Below, in pieces: positions 44,152 to 53,655 of a stretch of 64,000 nt of DNA (positions are counted from its first letter, which is position 1; the number at the start of each line of letters is the position of its first letter). Where the stretch lies: NCBI GenBank assembly GCA_947447465.1, contig CANFKE010000006.1, positions 1 to 64,000 on the forward strand, written 5' to 3'. The translations under genes and the position numbers were made by a program. Below the pieces are notes generated by a model. That model was not told the origin of the DNA. It saw nothing but the letters and a program-made list of their open reading frames with translations, and made no database searches. This DNA is from Chitinophagaceae bacterium. Lineage in GTDB: Bacteria > Bacteroidota > Bacteroidia > Chitinophagales > Chitinophagaceae.

Positions 44152-47100
44152 TTGAAGTTAAAGTCGCTGGAAATAAAAGGGTTCAAATCTTTTGCCGATA
44201 AGACCCATATCATACTCGATAATCCTATTACGGGAATCGTAGGTCCGAATGGTTGCGGCAAATCTAACATCGTTGATGCGATACGCTGGGTAATTGGTGA
44301 GCACAAGATCAAGGCCTTGCGTTCAGACAATCTGGAGGATCTGATCTTCAACGGGTCGCGTACAAGGACCGGGTCGGGTATGGCGGAAGTGTCGCTCACA
44401 TTTGAGAACACCCGCAACCTGCTGCCTACAGAGTTCACTACTGTTACCATCACTCGTAAATTCTATAAGAACGGCGAGAGCGAATACAGGCTCAATGATG
44501 TGTCGTGCCGTTTGAAAGATATCCATAACCTGTTCCTCGATACGGGTGTGAGCAATGACTCATACGCTATCATAGAGTTGGGCATGGTAGATGATATCAT
44601 CAAAGACAAGGAAGGATCGCGCAGGCGCATGTTGGAACAAGCGGCAGGTATATCTATCTACAAGACCCGCAAGAAGGAGGCCAAGCAAAAACTGGAAGCT
44701 ACCGAGCAGGATATATCTCGTATAGAGGATCTCTTGTTTGAGATCAGTAATAACTTGCGTACACTGGAAAGTCAGGCAAGAAAGGCCGAACGTTATTTTG
44801 CTGTAAAAGGGGAATACAAAGAAGTAAGCGTAGAGCTGGCCAAGGCATCATTAGAACATTTCAACGAACAATATAAAACACTCAACGATCAGCACGACGG
44901 TGAGATGGACCGCAAGACCCAACTGGAAGCAATAGTAGCTACAGAAGAGGCTTCGGTAGAACAACAGAAGGTAAAGTTGATAGAGAAGGAGCAGGAATTG
45001 AATGGTTTGCAAAAGCAGTTCAACGAATTGGCCAACCGCATCCGTCAACTGGAAAGCGATAAGAAACTGGCGGCTCAGCGCTTTGAGCATCTGAAGGAGA
45101 GGGAAAAGAATCTGCGTGATTTCTTATCCGGTGCGGGTGGTCAATCGCAGAAGCTGGAAGAGTCTATAGAGTTCTCTCAAGAGCAGATAAAGGAAGAAAC
45201 GGAGATACTGGAAAAGATGCGCGCAGAGCTGGAAACACTTCGTGTAACCGTAGATGAGAGCCGCAAAACATTTGACGAGAAGAAGAAAGTACTGGAGCAG
45301 ATGCGCAGCGATTTTCAACAGCGCCAGCGCAGCCAGTTCGATGCAGAAAAGAAAGTGGCGATAGCCGATACATCTGTTATGAACCTGCAAAGGAGCATAC
45401 AGCAGGTGCAGGAAGAAAAGACCCAACGCGGCACACAGATAAACCAGTTGAGTGCAGAGCAAAAAGATACACAGGAGCAACTGGAAGACAAACAGGAAGA
45501 GCTGCAGGACCTTGTGGACAAGCACGAACAGGTAAAGACCAAAATACTGGAGAGCCAGGCACAGATGGAGACCTATCGTGCCAAGCTGGTAGATGAGAAC
45601 CGTAAGCTGGATGCCCGCCGCAATGAGCATGATCTGTTGAAGTCGCTGGTAGAAAGCCTTGAAGGGTATCCTGATAGTATCAAGTTCTTAAAGAAAAATA
45701 AGGAGTGGGACAATACAGCACCATTGCTGAGTGACGTATTTGTAGTGAAGAATGAATACCGTACCGCACTGGAAAATGTATTGGACAATTACCTCAACTA
45801 CTATCTGGTGGCCAATACCAATGAAGCTGCCAAGGCATTATCATTGTTAGAGACCAATAAGAAGGGTAAGGCCAATTTCTTCATCCTCGATCATCTGGGT
45901 GCCAATAATGATACAAATAGCCAGGTGCCGGTGAATGCAGTGCCAGCGCTGAGTGTGGTAACGGTGGACGAGCAGTATGCTGAACTGGCCAAAAGATTGC
46001 TGGGACATGTGTATATAGCCGAGAATGCCGATGAGATTCCGGGTGCAGATCTGCAACATGGTACTGTGCTGGTAGATAAGAGTGGTAAGATGGTGCGTGG
46101 CAAGTACACACTGGGTGGTGGATCGGTAGGCCTGTTTGAAGGTAATAAGATAGGTCGTGCCAAGAATCTGGAGCGTCTGGCACAAGAGATCGAAGACCTG
46201 AAGAATATTACTGCTGAGTTGAAGCAATATATTGCTGATACGCAGACATTGATAACAGGGTTCAATAGCGAACTGAATGATAAGGCTATTGAGCAGGCTA
46301 AGCAGGAGATCAACAGATTGCAGAATCACTTGGTGAACCTTAAGAACAGGATAGAGAACTTTGAACATCTGAACCAGACCGGAGAGAAGCGACTGGAAGA
46401 CCTGCAGGGTCAACTGGAAGATACGCAGGATAGTGTGCAGGATACCCGCGATATGCTGGCAGACATAACCGCTGAGCTGCAAGGACTGCAACAGAATATT
46501 GCAGAAGCTGATGTGGAATTCCGTGCGGTAGAAACTGTATTCAATGAAGCCAGTGCACAATACAATCAGCATAATATTGCTTCTACCCGTCAGCAGAGTA
46601 AGCTGGAGGGATTGAAGCAGGAATTACAGTTCCGCAATAACCAGCTCAGCGACCTGAAGAAGCAGATAAGCAGCAATAGCGAACAGTTGCAGCAGATCAA
46701 TACGCAACTGGAGGAAACAGAGAAGACGCTGCATGTTGGCGACAATGAACTGTACGACCTGCTGGTGCGCAAGGAAACGGAAGAAAAGATACTGAACGAA
46801 AAAGACAGGGATTACTATACTATGCGTAATGGTATCAGCGGGCAGGAAAGCCAGTTGAACCAGAAGCGCCGTGAAAAGGAACAGGCAGAACTATTGCTGC
46901 AGACCATTAAGGATAAGCTGGCCACCATGAAGCTGCAGGTAGCTGGTATGAGTGAAAGGTTGGCCATAGAATTTAAGGTGAAGCTGGATGATATCCTCAG
47001 CGAACCGAGGACCGGACTGCAGACCATAGAAGAACTGACGGCAGAGACAGAGCGTATGAAAAAGCGCCTGGACAATATGGGCGAAGTGAACCCTACTGCT

Positions 47101-47682
47101 ATTGAGGCATACACAGAGATGAAGGTGCGCCATGACTTTATTGTAGAGCAGCGTAATGATCTGGTGAATGCCAAGGAGTCATTACTGTCAACTATTGAAG
47201 AAGTAGAGAATACCGCCAATACTAAGTTCAGGGAGACCTTTGACTTGGTTAGGGAGAACTTTGTGACCGTATTTAAAGCACTTTTCACTCCTGAGGATAG
47301 TTGTGATCTGCGTCTTACTGATCCGGATAATGTAGCGGACAGCAACATAGAAATATACGCGCAGCCTAAGGGTAAGAAGCCAAGTACTTTGACCCAGCTA
47401 TCGGGTGGAGAAAAGACGTTGACCTCAACTGCCTTCCTGTTTGCCATTTACCTCATCAAGCCGGCACCATTCTGCATACTGGATGAAGTAGATGCACCGC
47501 TGGATGACGCTAACGTGGGCAAGTTCACGCAGATGATCCGTAAGTTCTCAGACAACTCACAGTTCATCATCGTAACGCACAATAAGCAGACCATGGCATC
47601 GGTAGATGTGATCTATGGAGTGACCATGCAGGAGCCGGGTGTAAGTAAGCTGGTACCTGTTGACTTCAGAAGTTTAAATTAA
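44152..47682 (+). CDS. smc: Chromosome segregation protein SMC
   Basis: The 1176-residue SMC ATPase that compacts and segregates the chromosome. The N-terminal half of the ATPase has Walker A GPNGCGKSN (about 32-40). Two long coiled coils (about 170-500 and 680-1010) flank a hinge domain (about 505-670, with LGGGSVGLFEGNK). The C-terminal half has the signature LSGGEKTL (about 1083) and Walker B ILDEVDAPLDD (about 1107). The start codon is TTG at 44152; the residues that follow, KLKSLEIKGFKSFADKT, are the conserved SMC N-terminus, so the TTG is accepted although no ATG is near. Promoter and repeat array lie upstream. Confidence 0.95.
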   Translation: MKLKSLEIKGFKSFADKTHIILDNPITGIVGPNGCGKSNIVDAIRWVIGEHKIKALRSDNLEDLIFNGSRTRTGSGMAEVSLTFENTRNLLPTEFTTVTITRKFYKNGESEYRLNDVSCRLKDIHNLFLDTGVSNDSYAIIELGMVDDIIKDKEGSRRRMLEQAAGISIYKTRKKEAKQKLEATEQDISRIEDLLFEISNNLRTLESQARKAERYFAVKGEYKEVSVELAKASLEHFNEQYKTLNDQHDGEMDRKTQLEAIVATEEASVEQQKVKLIEKEQELNGLQKQFNELANRIRQLESDKKLAAQRFEHLKEREKNLRDFLSGAGGQSQKLEESIEFSQEQIKEETEILEKMRAELETLRVTVDESRKTFDEKKKVLEQMRSDFQQRQRSQFDAEKKVAIADTSVMNLQRSIQQVQEEKTQRGTQINQLSAEQKDTQEQLEDKQEELQDLVDKHEQVKTKILESQAQMETYRAKLVDENRKLDARRNEHDLLKSLVESLEGYPDSIKFLKKNKEWDNTAPLLSDVFVVKNEYRTALENVLDNYLNYYLVANTNEAAKALSLLETNKKGKANFFILDHLGANNDTNSQVPVNAVPALSVVTVDEQYAELAKRLLGHVYIAENADEIPGADLQHGTVLVDKSGKMVRGKYTLGGGSVGLFEGNKIGRAKNLERLAQEIEDLKNITAELKQYIADTQTLITGFNSELNDKAIEQAKQEINRLQNHLVNLKNRIENFEHLNQTGEKRLEDLQGQLEDTQDSVQDTRDMLADITAELQGLQQNIAEADVEFRAVETVFNEASAQYNQHNIASTRQQSKLEGLKQELQFRNNQLSDLKKQISSNSEQLQQINTQLEETEKTLHVGDNELYDLLVRKETEEKILNEKDRDYYTMRNGISGQESQLNQKRREKEQAELLLQTIKDKLATMKLQVAGMSERLAIEFKVKLDDILSEPRTGLQTIEELTAETERMKKRLDNMGEVNPTAIEAYTEMKVRHDFIVEQRNDLVNAKESLLSTIEEVENTANTKFRETFDLVRENFVTVFKALFTPEDSCDLRLTDPDNVADSNIEIYAQPKGKKPSTLTQLSGGEKTLTSTAFLFAIYLIKPAPFCILDEVDAPLDDANVGKFTQMIRKFSDNSQFIIVTHNKQTMASVDVIYGVTMQEPGVSKLVPVDFRSLN

Positions 47683-47694
47683 CAAACATCAATT

Positions 47695-47730
47695 GCCGGA
47701 AGCATGCCTTATATTAAGGTGTCTTCCGGC
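47695..47730. repeat. Hairpin between smc and the DUF2490 gene
   Basis: GCCGGAAG (47695-47702) and CTTCCGGC (47723-47730) are complementary, and the loop has an inner pair CCTTA/TAAGG. No T tract follows, so it is not a typical terminator. Confidence 0.5.
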
Positions 47731-47750
47731 GATCTCATTATAGCGCACAC

Positions 47751-48563
47751 ATGGTCATGAAAACAACAACGTTTGATACTATAATTCTATCATTATTCTT
47801 TTTTGTAGTTCTTACCTCCTCAGTAGCACAAGCGCAAAGGTTGCATGATGATAATACAATAAGCTGGGCTTCCAGTCAGAATACAATTCATATTTCTAAG
47901 AGAATATCTCTGGCGCTGGAATACCAATGGCGCCGCGAAGGCATATTCAATAGTTGGCAGCAATCGCTTGCCAGAGGCGGAGTTCAGTATCACATTAAGA
48001 ATGGTGTATCTGTATTGGGCGGATATGCTTATGTGATCACCTACCCATTCGGCGACTATCCCGCAGGCCCATACCCCGTTCCCGAGCATCGTTTTTTTGA
48101 GCAGGTAGCATGGAATGACACCAAGGGACGTTTTATACTGAGCCATCGCATAAGACTGGAGCAGAGATCACTAGGAAAGATAGACCAGAAGTCGGCCGAT
48201 GGTGATGTGAAAGATTGGGTATATCTGAATCGTATTCGTTACCAGATGAGGTTGGCATATCCCCTCAACCATAGAACAATGACCGATAAGACCTGGTATA
48301 TGGCGGCTTATGATGAGCTCTTTATCGGTTTCGGCTCTAATGTGAATCAGAATATTTTTGACCAGAACCGTTTAGGTGTGATAGCCGGTTATCAGCTCAA
48401 CAAGTTGTTCAGAATAGAGGGTGGTTATTTGAATCAGACCGTACAACAGGGCGCATTGGTGGGCGGTAAACAAGTGTACCAATACAACAACGGCCTGGTG
48501 CTGAATGTGTATCTTACAAAGCCTGTGAAGGAGAAGAAGTCTGTTGAAACAGCAAAGCAATAA
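47751..48563 (+). CDS. DUF2490 outer-membrane-type protein
   Basis: A 270-residue exported protein resembling the DUF2490 family, predicted beta-barrel-type outer membrane proteins of unknown function. Residues 1-28 are a signal peptide (ending VAQAQ). The mature part has alternating hydrophobic strands (ISLALEYQWRREG, RGGVQYHIKNGVSVLGGYAYV, RFILSHRIRLEQRS) and the family-like end QYNNGLVLNVYLTKPV. An alternative ATG is two codons downstream (47757). It follows smc by 68 bases, on the same strand; a functional link with smc is not expected. Confidence 0.7.
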   Translation: MVMKTTTFDTIILSLFFFVVLTSSVAQAQRLHDDNTISWASSQNTIHISKRISLALEYQWRREGIFNSWQQSLARGGVQYHIKNGVSVLGGYAYVITYPFGDYPAGPYPVPEHRFFEQVAWNDTKGRFILSHRIRLEQRSLGKIDQKSADGDVKDWVYLNRIRYQMRLAYPLNHRTMTDKTWYMAAYDELFIGFGSNVNQNIFDQNRLGVIAGYQLNKLFRIEGGYLNQTVQQGALVGGKQVYQYNNGLVLNVYLTKPVKEKKSVETAKQ

Positions 48564-48597
48564 CGTTATAGCTTGACCGCTTGCCTATGTGTTTCAC

Positions 48598-50256
48598 TCA
48601 GGCTTCTACCAGCTCTTTTGCATTGTTGATAGCGGCTTCACTAGGCTGTTCGCCGCCTATCATGCGGGCTATGGCCAGTACGCGTTCGCTTTGTTCCAGG
48701 GTGCGGATATTGGTAGCCAATCTGCCGGTTCTATCTGCTTCTTTATAAACATAAAAGTGCCTTGATCCGCGAGCTGCAACCTGCGGCTGGTGCGTGATAC
48801 AGATGACCTGATGGTATTGTGACAGCTCTCGCAACAACAGTCCTACCTGCCTTGCCGCTTCACCGGAGATACCTGTATCGACCTCATCAAATATGAGTGT
48901 AGGCATGTGCAATGCCTTTGCTGTAAGCGATTTGATACAGAGCATGATCCGACTCATTTCTCCACCTGAGGCTGCTTTTTGCAAGGTCTGGAAGGAGCCG
49001 CTCTTATTGGCATCGAGCATGAACTGCACACTGTCGGTACCATAAGGTGTGGGTGGTATATGTTCTGTCTTCACATCAAAGCGGGCATTAGGCATACCTA
49101 CCAGTGCCAGCAATTCGTTCATTTTCTTTACAAATGCCGATATCGCTTTTTTGCGTTGATCAGATAGGGTAGCACCCTTGGTCTGCAGTTCTTTATATAG
49201 CAGTTCCTCTTCAGCAGTAAGCCTGCCAATAGCGTTGGATATGTCTAGTGTGGCTTTCAGTTCTTCTTCAAGCGATGCCTGTAATGCAAGCAGCTCTGCT
49301 GTTGTATTCACCGCATGCTTCTTCATCAATTTATAGCCGATATCAAGCTTCTGCTGCAACTCATCCATAGCTGCAGGGTCGAGTGATATGTTGCCTGCCT
49401 CACTTTCCAGTTCGCCTGCAATGTCTTTCAACTCTGCCCATGCCGATGTAATGCGCTCCTGCAGCGGTCTTACAGATGGCATAATATCTGTGATGCTCAG
49501 CAGTTGCTGATTGATGCGTTTCAGCTCGTTGAGGAATGGTTGTTCTCCTTCTTCCAGTAGTATGCGCGCGCCATCCAGTATTTGTATGATCCGCTCAGAG
49601 TGGCTCATCTGTTTGAGCTGGAGTGCGGCAGTCTCTATTTCATTAGTTTTGAAAGAGGCTTGTACCAACTCATCAAGCAGGTATTGCTTGTAGTCTGATT
49701 CCTTTTGCCACTGTGCCTGACGGCCCAGGTTCTCGTTGAGTTCGCGCTTTACCTTTTTATGCTTGTTGTATAATTCACGGAAGGCTACTGCGGCGGTAGT
49801 AGTGCCGGCAATAGCATCGAGCGACTCCATCTGAAAATTACCATCTTCTAATGCCTGATGGTCGAACTGCTGATGCAGATCTACCAAAAGAGAAGTAAGG
49901 TCGTTGAGGATAGTAAGTGTGACCGGTGTGTCGTTGACAAAGGCCCTTGATTTGCCATTTACGGCTATTTCCCTGCGAATGATACATTGGTCTTCATAGT
50001 CGAGGTCGGCAGCCGCTAAAGCCTTTTTAAACGGTGCATTGTCGCTTACATTGAAATAGCCCTCTATCACTGATTTTTCAGACTTATTGATCAGCACACT
50101 GCTATCGGCGCGTTCGCCCAGAATGAGGGACAACGCACCTAAAATGATACTTTTTCCCGCACCGGTCTCTCCGGTAACGGTATTGAGTTGGCCATCGGGC
50201 TCTATTGCCAGATGGTATATAATAGCGTAATTGTTGATAATAAGCTTCTGAAGCAT
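48598..50256 (-). CDS. recN: DNA repair protein RecN
   Basis: A 552-residue SMC-like ATPase that helps repair double-strand breaks. The N-terminus carries Walker A TGETGAGKS (residues 28-36), the middle is a coiled coil (about 150-370), and the C-terminal half has the ABC signature SGGEMSRIML and Walker B TLIFDEVDTGISG. The length matches the family (550-560). It is convergent with the DUF2490 gene (34 bases between the stops) and lies downstream of ftsZ, from which it is separated by a terminator. Confidence 0.94.
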   Translation of the reverse strand: MLQKLIINNYAIIYHLAIEPDGQLNTVTGETGAGKSIILGALSLILGERADSSVLINKSEKSVIEGYFNVSDNAPFKKALAAADLDYEDQCIIRREIAVNGKSRAFVNDTPVTLTILNDLTSLLVDLHQQFDHQALEDGNFQMESLDAIAGTTTAAVAFRELYNKHKKVKRELNENLGRQAQWQKESDYKQYLLDELVQASFKTNEIETAALQLKQMSHSERIIQILDGARILLEEGEQPFLNELKRINQQLLSITDIMPSVRPLQERITSAWAELKDIAGELESEAGNISLDPAAMDELQQKLDIGYKLMKKHAVNTTAELLALQASLEEELKATLDISNAIGRLTAEEELLYKELQTKGATLSDQRKKAISAFVKKMNELLALVGMPNARFDVKTEHIPPTPYGTDSVQFMLDANKSGSFQTLQKAASGGEMSRIMLCIKSLTAKALHMPTLIFDEVDTGISGEAARQVGLLLRELSQYHQVICITHQPQVAARGSRHFYVYKEADRTGRLATNIRTLEQSERVLAIARMIGGEQPSEAAINNAKELVEA

Positions 50257-50441
50257 AAATAAAAGGGGTATGCGGCTGTAAAAATAACGAACTCGGGGTT
50301 AAGTATGGTTAACTGATTATGAAAATGGGGATAAACTCAAGCCAGGCCATGACCGGCCGGTAAATATCAAACAGAACCAGTCTGATGTGCCGTAGTTACG
50401 AGACCTCAGGCATGCGATCCCGGACACTTCCCGTTAAAAGA

Positions 50442-50469
50442 AAAGCCTCCGTTGAAGAACGGAGGCTTT
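50442..50469 (-). terminator. Terminator of ftsZ and the dcw cluster
   Basis: AAAGCCTCCGTT (50442-50453) and AACGGAGGCTTT (50458-50469) form a perfect 12-bp stem with a four-base loop. Read on the - strand it is followed by TTCTTTTAA, just after ftsZ. Confidence 0.9.
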
Positions 50470-50495
50470 CTGAGGGATCTTATTTATTTACAATA

Positions 50496-52115
50496 TCAAT
50501 CAGGCTTGTTGCCATCAAGGAAAGTGTTGATGGTGTTGATGTTGCCTCTGTTATCATTACCAACAGTGTAACCACTGTACTGAGTAGTAGATGATGAACT
50601 GTTGTCGAGCTGAACATTCTTGCGCATATAAGCAGGAACGCTTTCTATTTCGTCAGTGCTCTCAGTGCCTTTAATGTTGAAGCTCATGCGGCGCAAGCGC
50701 TCAGCGCGATCTTCCAAAGCTCTCTTCTGTTCTTCAAACCTTCTTTGCTCTTCAATTTCATCAGCAGTAAGGATACGTTCGCCACGCTTGATGATCACAT
50801 CTTCAACAGGTTCTTCTTTCTTGATCACTAAACGCATAGGTACTTCTTCTTCCTTCCTTTCTTCGTAGAAGAATACAGGAGCAGGAGCTGGCTGTGGTTC
50901 CGGTTCAGGCATAGTTTCCATTACAACTTCAGCTACCGGAGCAATTACTTCTTCTTCCTTTATGATCAACTGCATAGCAGGCTCTTCTTCTGCCACAACC
51001 AGAGTTGGGGTCATGTCGATAGGCTGCTGCTCTTCTACTCTTGTTTCGAAGTTGATAGGCGTATTGTTAGCTACAGTGCTGATATCTTCTAGCTTGAAGC
51101 TGATCTTTTCCGGTTCGCGGTTTCTTGCCGGCATATCGATGTTGATCTCTTTGTAGTTGAAACCAGTAGCAATAACTGTTACCGCTATCTTATCACCCAG
51201 ATTAGGGTCGTGACCCATACCGAGGATAACGTCGCAATTGTCGCCGGCTTGCTGCTGAACGTATGCCTGAATTGCCTCAGCTTCGTCCATAGTGTGCTCG
51301 AACTCGCCTGCAGCAGAAGTGATGTTCAACAAGAGCCATTTAGCACCGCTGATATCGCTGTCGTTAAGCAGCGGAGAGTTCAACGCCTGCTCAACAGCAT
51401 GCAGCGCACGGTTCTCACCCGATACTGATGCGCTACCAAGGATAGCAACACCACCATTCTTCATAACAGTGCATACATCTGCAAAGTCAACGTTCATAGA
51501 ACCGGTAGTAGTGATAACGTCTGTGATACACTTAGCGGCAGTAGCCAGAATATCATCGGCCTTAGCGAATGCCTGAGTGAATGGCAGATTACCGAACTGC
51601 TGACGCAGCTTGTCATTAGAAATGATCAATACTGTGTCCACATGCTCGCGCATACGCTCGATACCTTCCTGAGCCTGCTTCATGCGCTTGCGGCCTTCGT
51701 AAGTGAAAGGAGTAGTAACGATACCTACAGTAAGGATGTCGAGATCTTTACAGATCTTGGCAACTACAGGAGCGCCACCTGTACCTGTACCACCACCCAT
51801 GCCGGCAGTTATGAATGCCATGCGGGTATTTACTTTCAATATCTTAGTTATGTCTTCAAGACTTTCTTCACAAGATTGTTTGCCGATCTCGGGATTGGCA
51901 CCTGCGCCAAGACCCGCTGTAAGATGTGGTCCGAGCTGAACTTTATTCACTACAGGGCTAAGAGTAAGCGCCTGAGAATCTGTGTTACACACTACAAAGT
52001 CAACGCCTTCGATGCCGAGGCTGTACATATAATTTACAGCATTGCTTCCGCCGCCGCCAACACCGATAACTTTAATAATAGACGATTGATTTTTTGGAAT
52101 TTCGAAGTGTATCAT
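50496..52115 (-). CDS. ftsZ: Cell division protein FtsZ
   Basis: A 539-residue tubulin-like GTPase that forms the division ring. The GTP-binding signature GGGTGTGG is at 107-114, and the N-terminal IGVGGGGSNAV (17-27) contacts the nucleotide. The globular part ends near residue 330; a long acidic, Glu- and Pro-rich linker of about 150 residues follows, and the chain ends with a segment containing VPAYMRKNV and a Ser/Asn-rich tail. This long linker makes it larger than the E. coli protein (383). Last gene of the dcw cluster. Confidence 0.96.
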   Translation of the reverse strand: MIHFEIPKNQSSIIKVIGVGGGGSNAVNYMYSLGIEGVDFVVCNTDSQALTLSPVVNKVQLGPHLTAGLGAGANPEIGKQSCEESLEDITKILKVNTRMAFITAGMGGGTGTGGAPVVAKICKDLDILTVGIVTTPFTYEGRKRMKQAQEGIERMREHVDTVLIISNDKLRQQFGNLPFTQAFAKADDILATAAKCITDVITTTGSMNVDFADVCTVMKNGGVAILGSASVSGENRALHAVEQALNSPLLNDSDISGAKWLLLNITSAAGEFEHTMDEAEAIQAYVQQQAGDNCDVILGMGHDPNLGDKIAVTVIATGFNYKEINIDMPARNREPEKISFKLEDISTVANNTPINFETRVEEQQPIDMTPTLVVAEEEPAMQLIIKEEEVIAPVAEVVMETMPEPEPQPAPAPVFFYEERKEEEVPMRLVIKKEEPVEDVIIKRGERILTADEIEEQRRFEEQKRALEDRAERLRRMSFNIKGTESTDEIESVPAYMRKNVQLDNSSSSTTQYSGYTVGNDNRGNINTINTFLDGNKPD

Positions 52116-52151
52116 ACTGGTTTTAATTTGCAGGTTAATAAATAATGGTTA

Positions 52152-52204
52152 GTTGTGAGTTGTTATTGTTGTTGTGAGTTGTTGATTACTTAGTTGTGAG
52201 TTGT
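52152..52204. repeat. Three copies of GTTGTGAGTTGT between ftsA and ftsZ
   Basis: Exact copies start at 52152, 52171 and 52193, in the 93-base gap between the ftsA stop and the ftsZ start. They may be slippage products or a regulatory site; nothing distinguishes the two. Confidence 0.5.
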
Positions 52205-52208
52205 GTAC

Positions 52209-53633
52209 TTATTCAATTACCTGATCGTCTACATCTTCAAACATACTAATAAATTTTCCTTTCAGCATATCGAACATGCCCTTTACCTTTTCATTTCTTT
52301 TGCGGTTCTTCTCTTTTATGTCTTCGTGCTGCAGTTCTTCCTGTAGTTCGTCGGTCATTTCTTCGATCTGTCCTTCTGCTACAATTGGTGCCAGGTCTAT
52401 TTTCTCAACATCAGCACCCGGTACGTGCATGTAATTACCACCCTGACCAGTGAAGCGCATGCGGCCATTCTCAAAGTCGTGATAGCCGCGAAGGATGAGG
52501 CCTATACATGTAGAATACATAGGGTTCATCAACGTTTCAGCATGACCTCCGGCCAGGTGCTCGTTTGGAAGACCAACACGCGCGCTGAGACCTGTAACGA
52601 ATTCGGTCATCTGGGTAAGATGCTTCAGACGAGCGCCGCCACCTGTGAGGATGATACCACCCAATAATCTCTTGTCGAGGTCGATCTGCTTGAGGTGATA
52701 CAGCACATAATCAAGGATCTCCTGCATACGTGCCTGAATGATATGAGCCAGGTTCTTAACAGAAATTTCCTTTGGCGGTAAACCGCGAAGACCCGGAATA
52801 GTGATGTAAGCGCTGGCATTGGCTTCCTGAGCAAGAGCCATACCAAACTGAACTTTCATCTGCTCGGCCTGAGCTTTCAGTACACCAAGTCCGTTACGGA
52901 TGTCGTTGGTGATGTTGACTCCTGCATAAGGAATAACAGCGGTGTGCTTGAGTATGCCGTCGTAGAATACTGCCATATCTGTAGTACCACCACCTATGTC
53001 AACGATAGCCACACCTGCTTCCAGATCTTCATCATTCATAACAGACGCAGCTGATGCCAACGGCTGAAGAACGAGATCAACTGTTTTAAGGTTAGACTTT
53101 TCTACGCAGCGATTGATGTTGCGGATGGCGTTCCTGTCACCTGTGATAAGGTGAAAGTTAGCACCGATCTTAACACCACTCATGCCTATAGGGTCTGTTA
53201 CAAACGAAGTACTGTCAACAGTAAAATCCTGAGGTATGATATCGATGATCTGATCACCTGCAGGGATGTAAGTCTTATACTGATCCTTGATGAGCAGGTC
53301 GATATCTTCCTTGCTGATCTCGTTATCTGCATTCATGCGCACTCTGTCGCCACGCGTTTGGAGGCTCTTGATGTGCTGGCCAGCAATGCCCACATATACA
53401 TCCTTTATTTCCAGTTGCGGATTGGAAAGGAGGCATCTTTCAATGGCTTGTTCTATAGAGCGGATACACTGCTCTATATTCATTACAACACCGTGGCTTA
53501 CGCCTGCAGAATCTGCACGTCCGAAACCGAGGATCTCGATCTTACCGAACTCATTTTTTCTACCTGCGATGGCCACTACCTTAGTGGTCCCGATATCCAG
53601 GCCAACGATGATAGGTTGTTGTTTGTTGCTCAT
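52209..53633 (-). CDS. ftsA: Cell division protein FtsA
   Basis: A 474-residue actin-like ATPase that tethers FtsZ to the membrane. The N-terminal phosphate-1 loop VGLDIGTTKVVAIAG (10-24), the adenosine motif ILTGGGARL (about 320) and the phosphate-2 region VDIGGGTTDMAVF (about 205) are all present. The extra C-terminal part includes an acidic, then Lys/Arg-rich stretch (EDIKEKNRKRNEKVKG) and ends with an amphipathic helix MFDMLKGKFISMFED, the likely membrane-targeting sequence. It is 22 bases after ftsQ. Confidence 0.95.
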   Translation of the reverse strand: MSNKQQPIIVGLDIGTTKVVAIAGRKNEFGKIEILGFGRADSAGVSHGVVMNIEQCIRSIEQAIERCLLSNPQLEIKDVYVGIAGQHIKSLQTRGDRVRMNADNEISKEDIDLLIKDQYKTYIPAGDQIIDIIPQDFTVDSTSFVTDPIGMSGVKIGANFHLITGDRNAIRNINRCVEKSNLKTVDLVLQPLASAASVMNDEDLEAGVAIVDIGGGTTDMAVFYDGILKHTAVIPYAGVNITNDIRNGLGVLKAQAEQMKVQFGMALAQEANASAYITIPGLRGLPPKEISVKNLAHIIQARMQEILDYVLYHLKQIDLDKRLLGGIILTGGGARLKHLTQMTEFVTGLSARVGLPNEHLAGGHAETLMNPMYSTCIGLILRGYHDFENGRMRFTGQGGNYMHVPGADVEKIDLAPIVAEGQIEEMTDELQEELQHEDIKEKNRKRNEKVKGMFDMLKGKFISMFEDVDDQVIE

Positions 53634-53655
53634 ATCACAATTTGTTTAAAACTAC

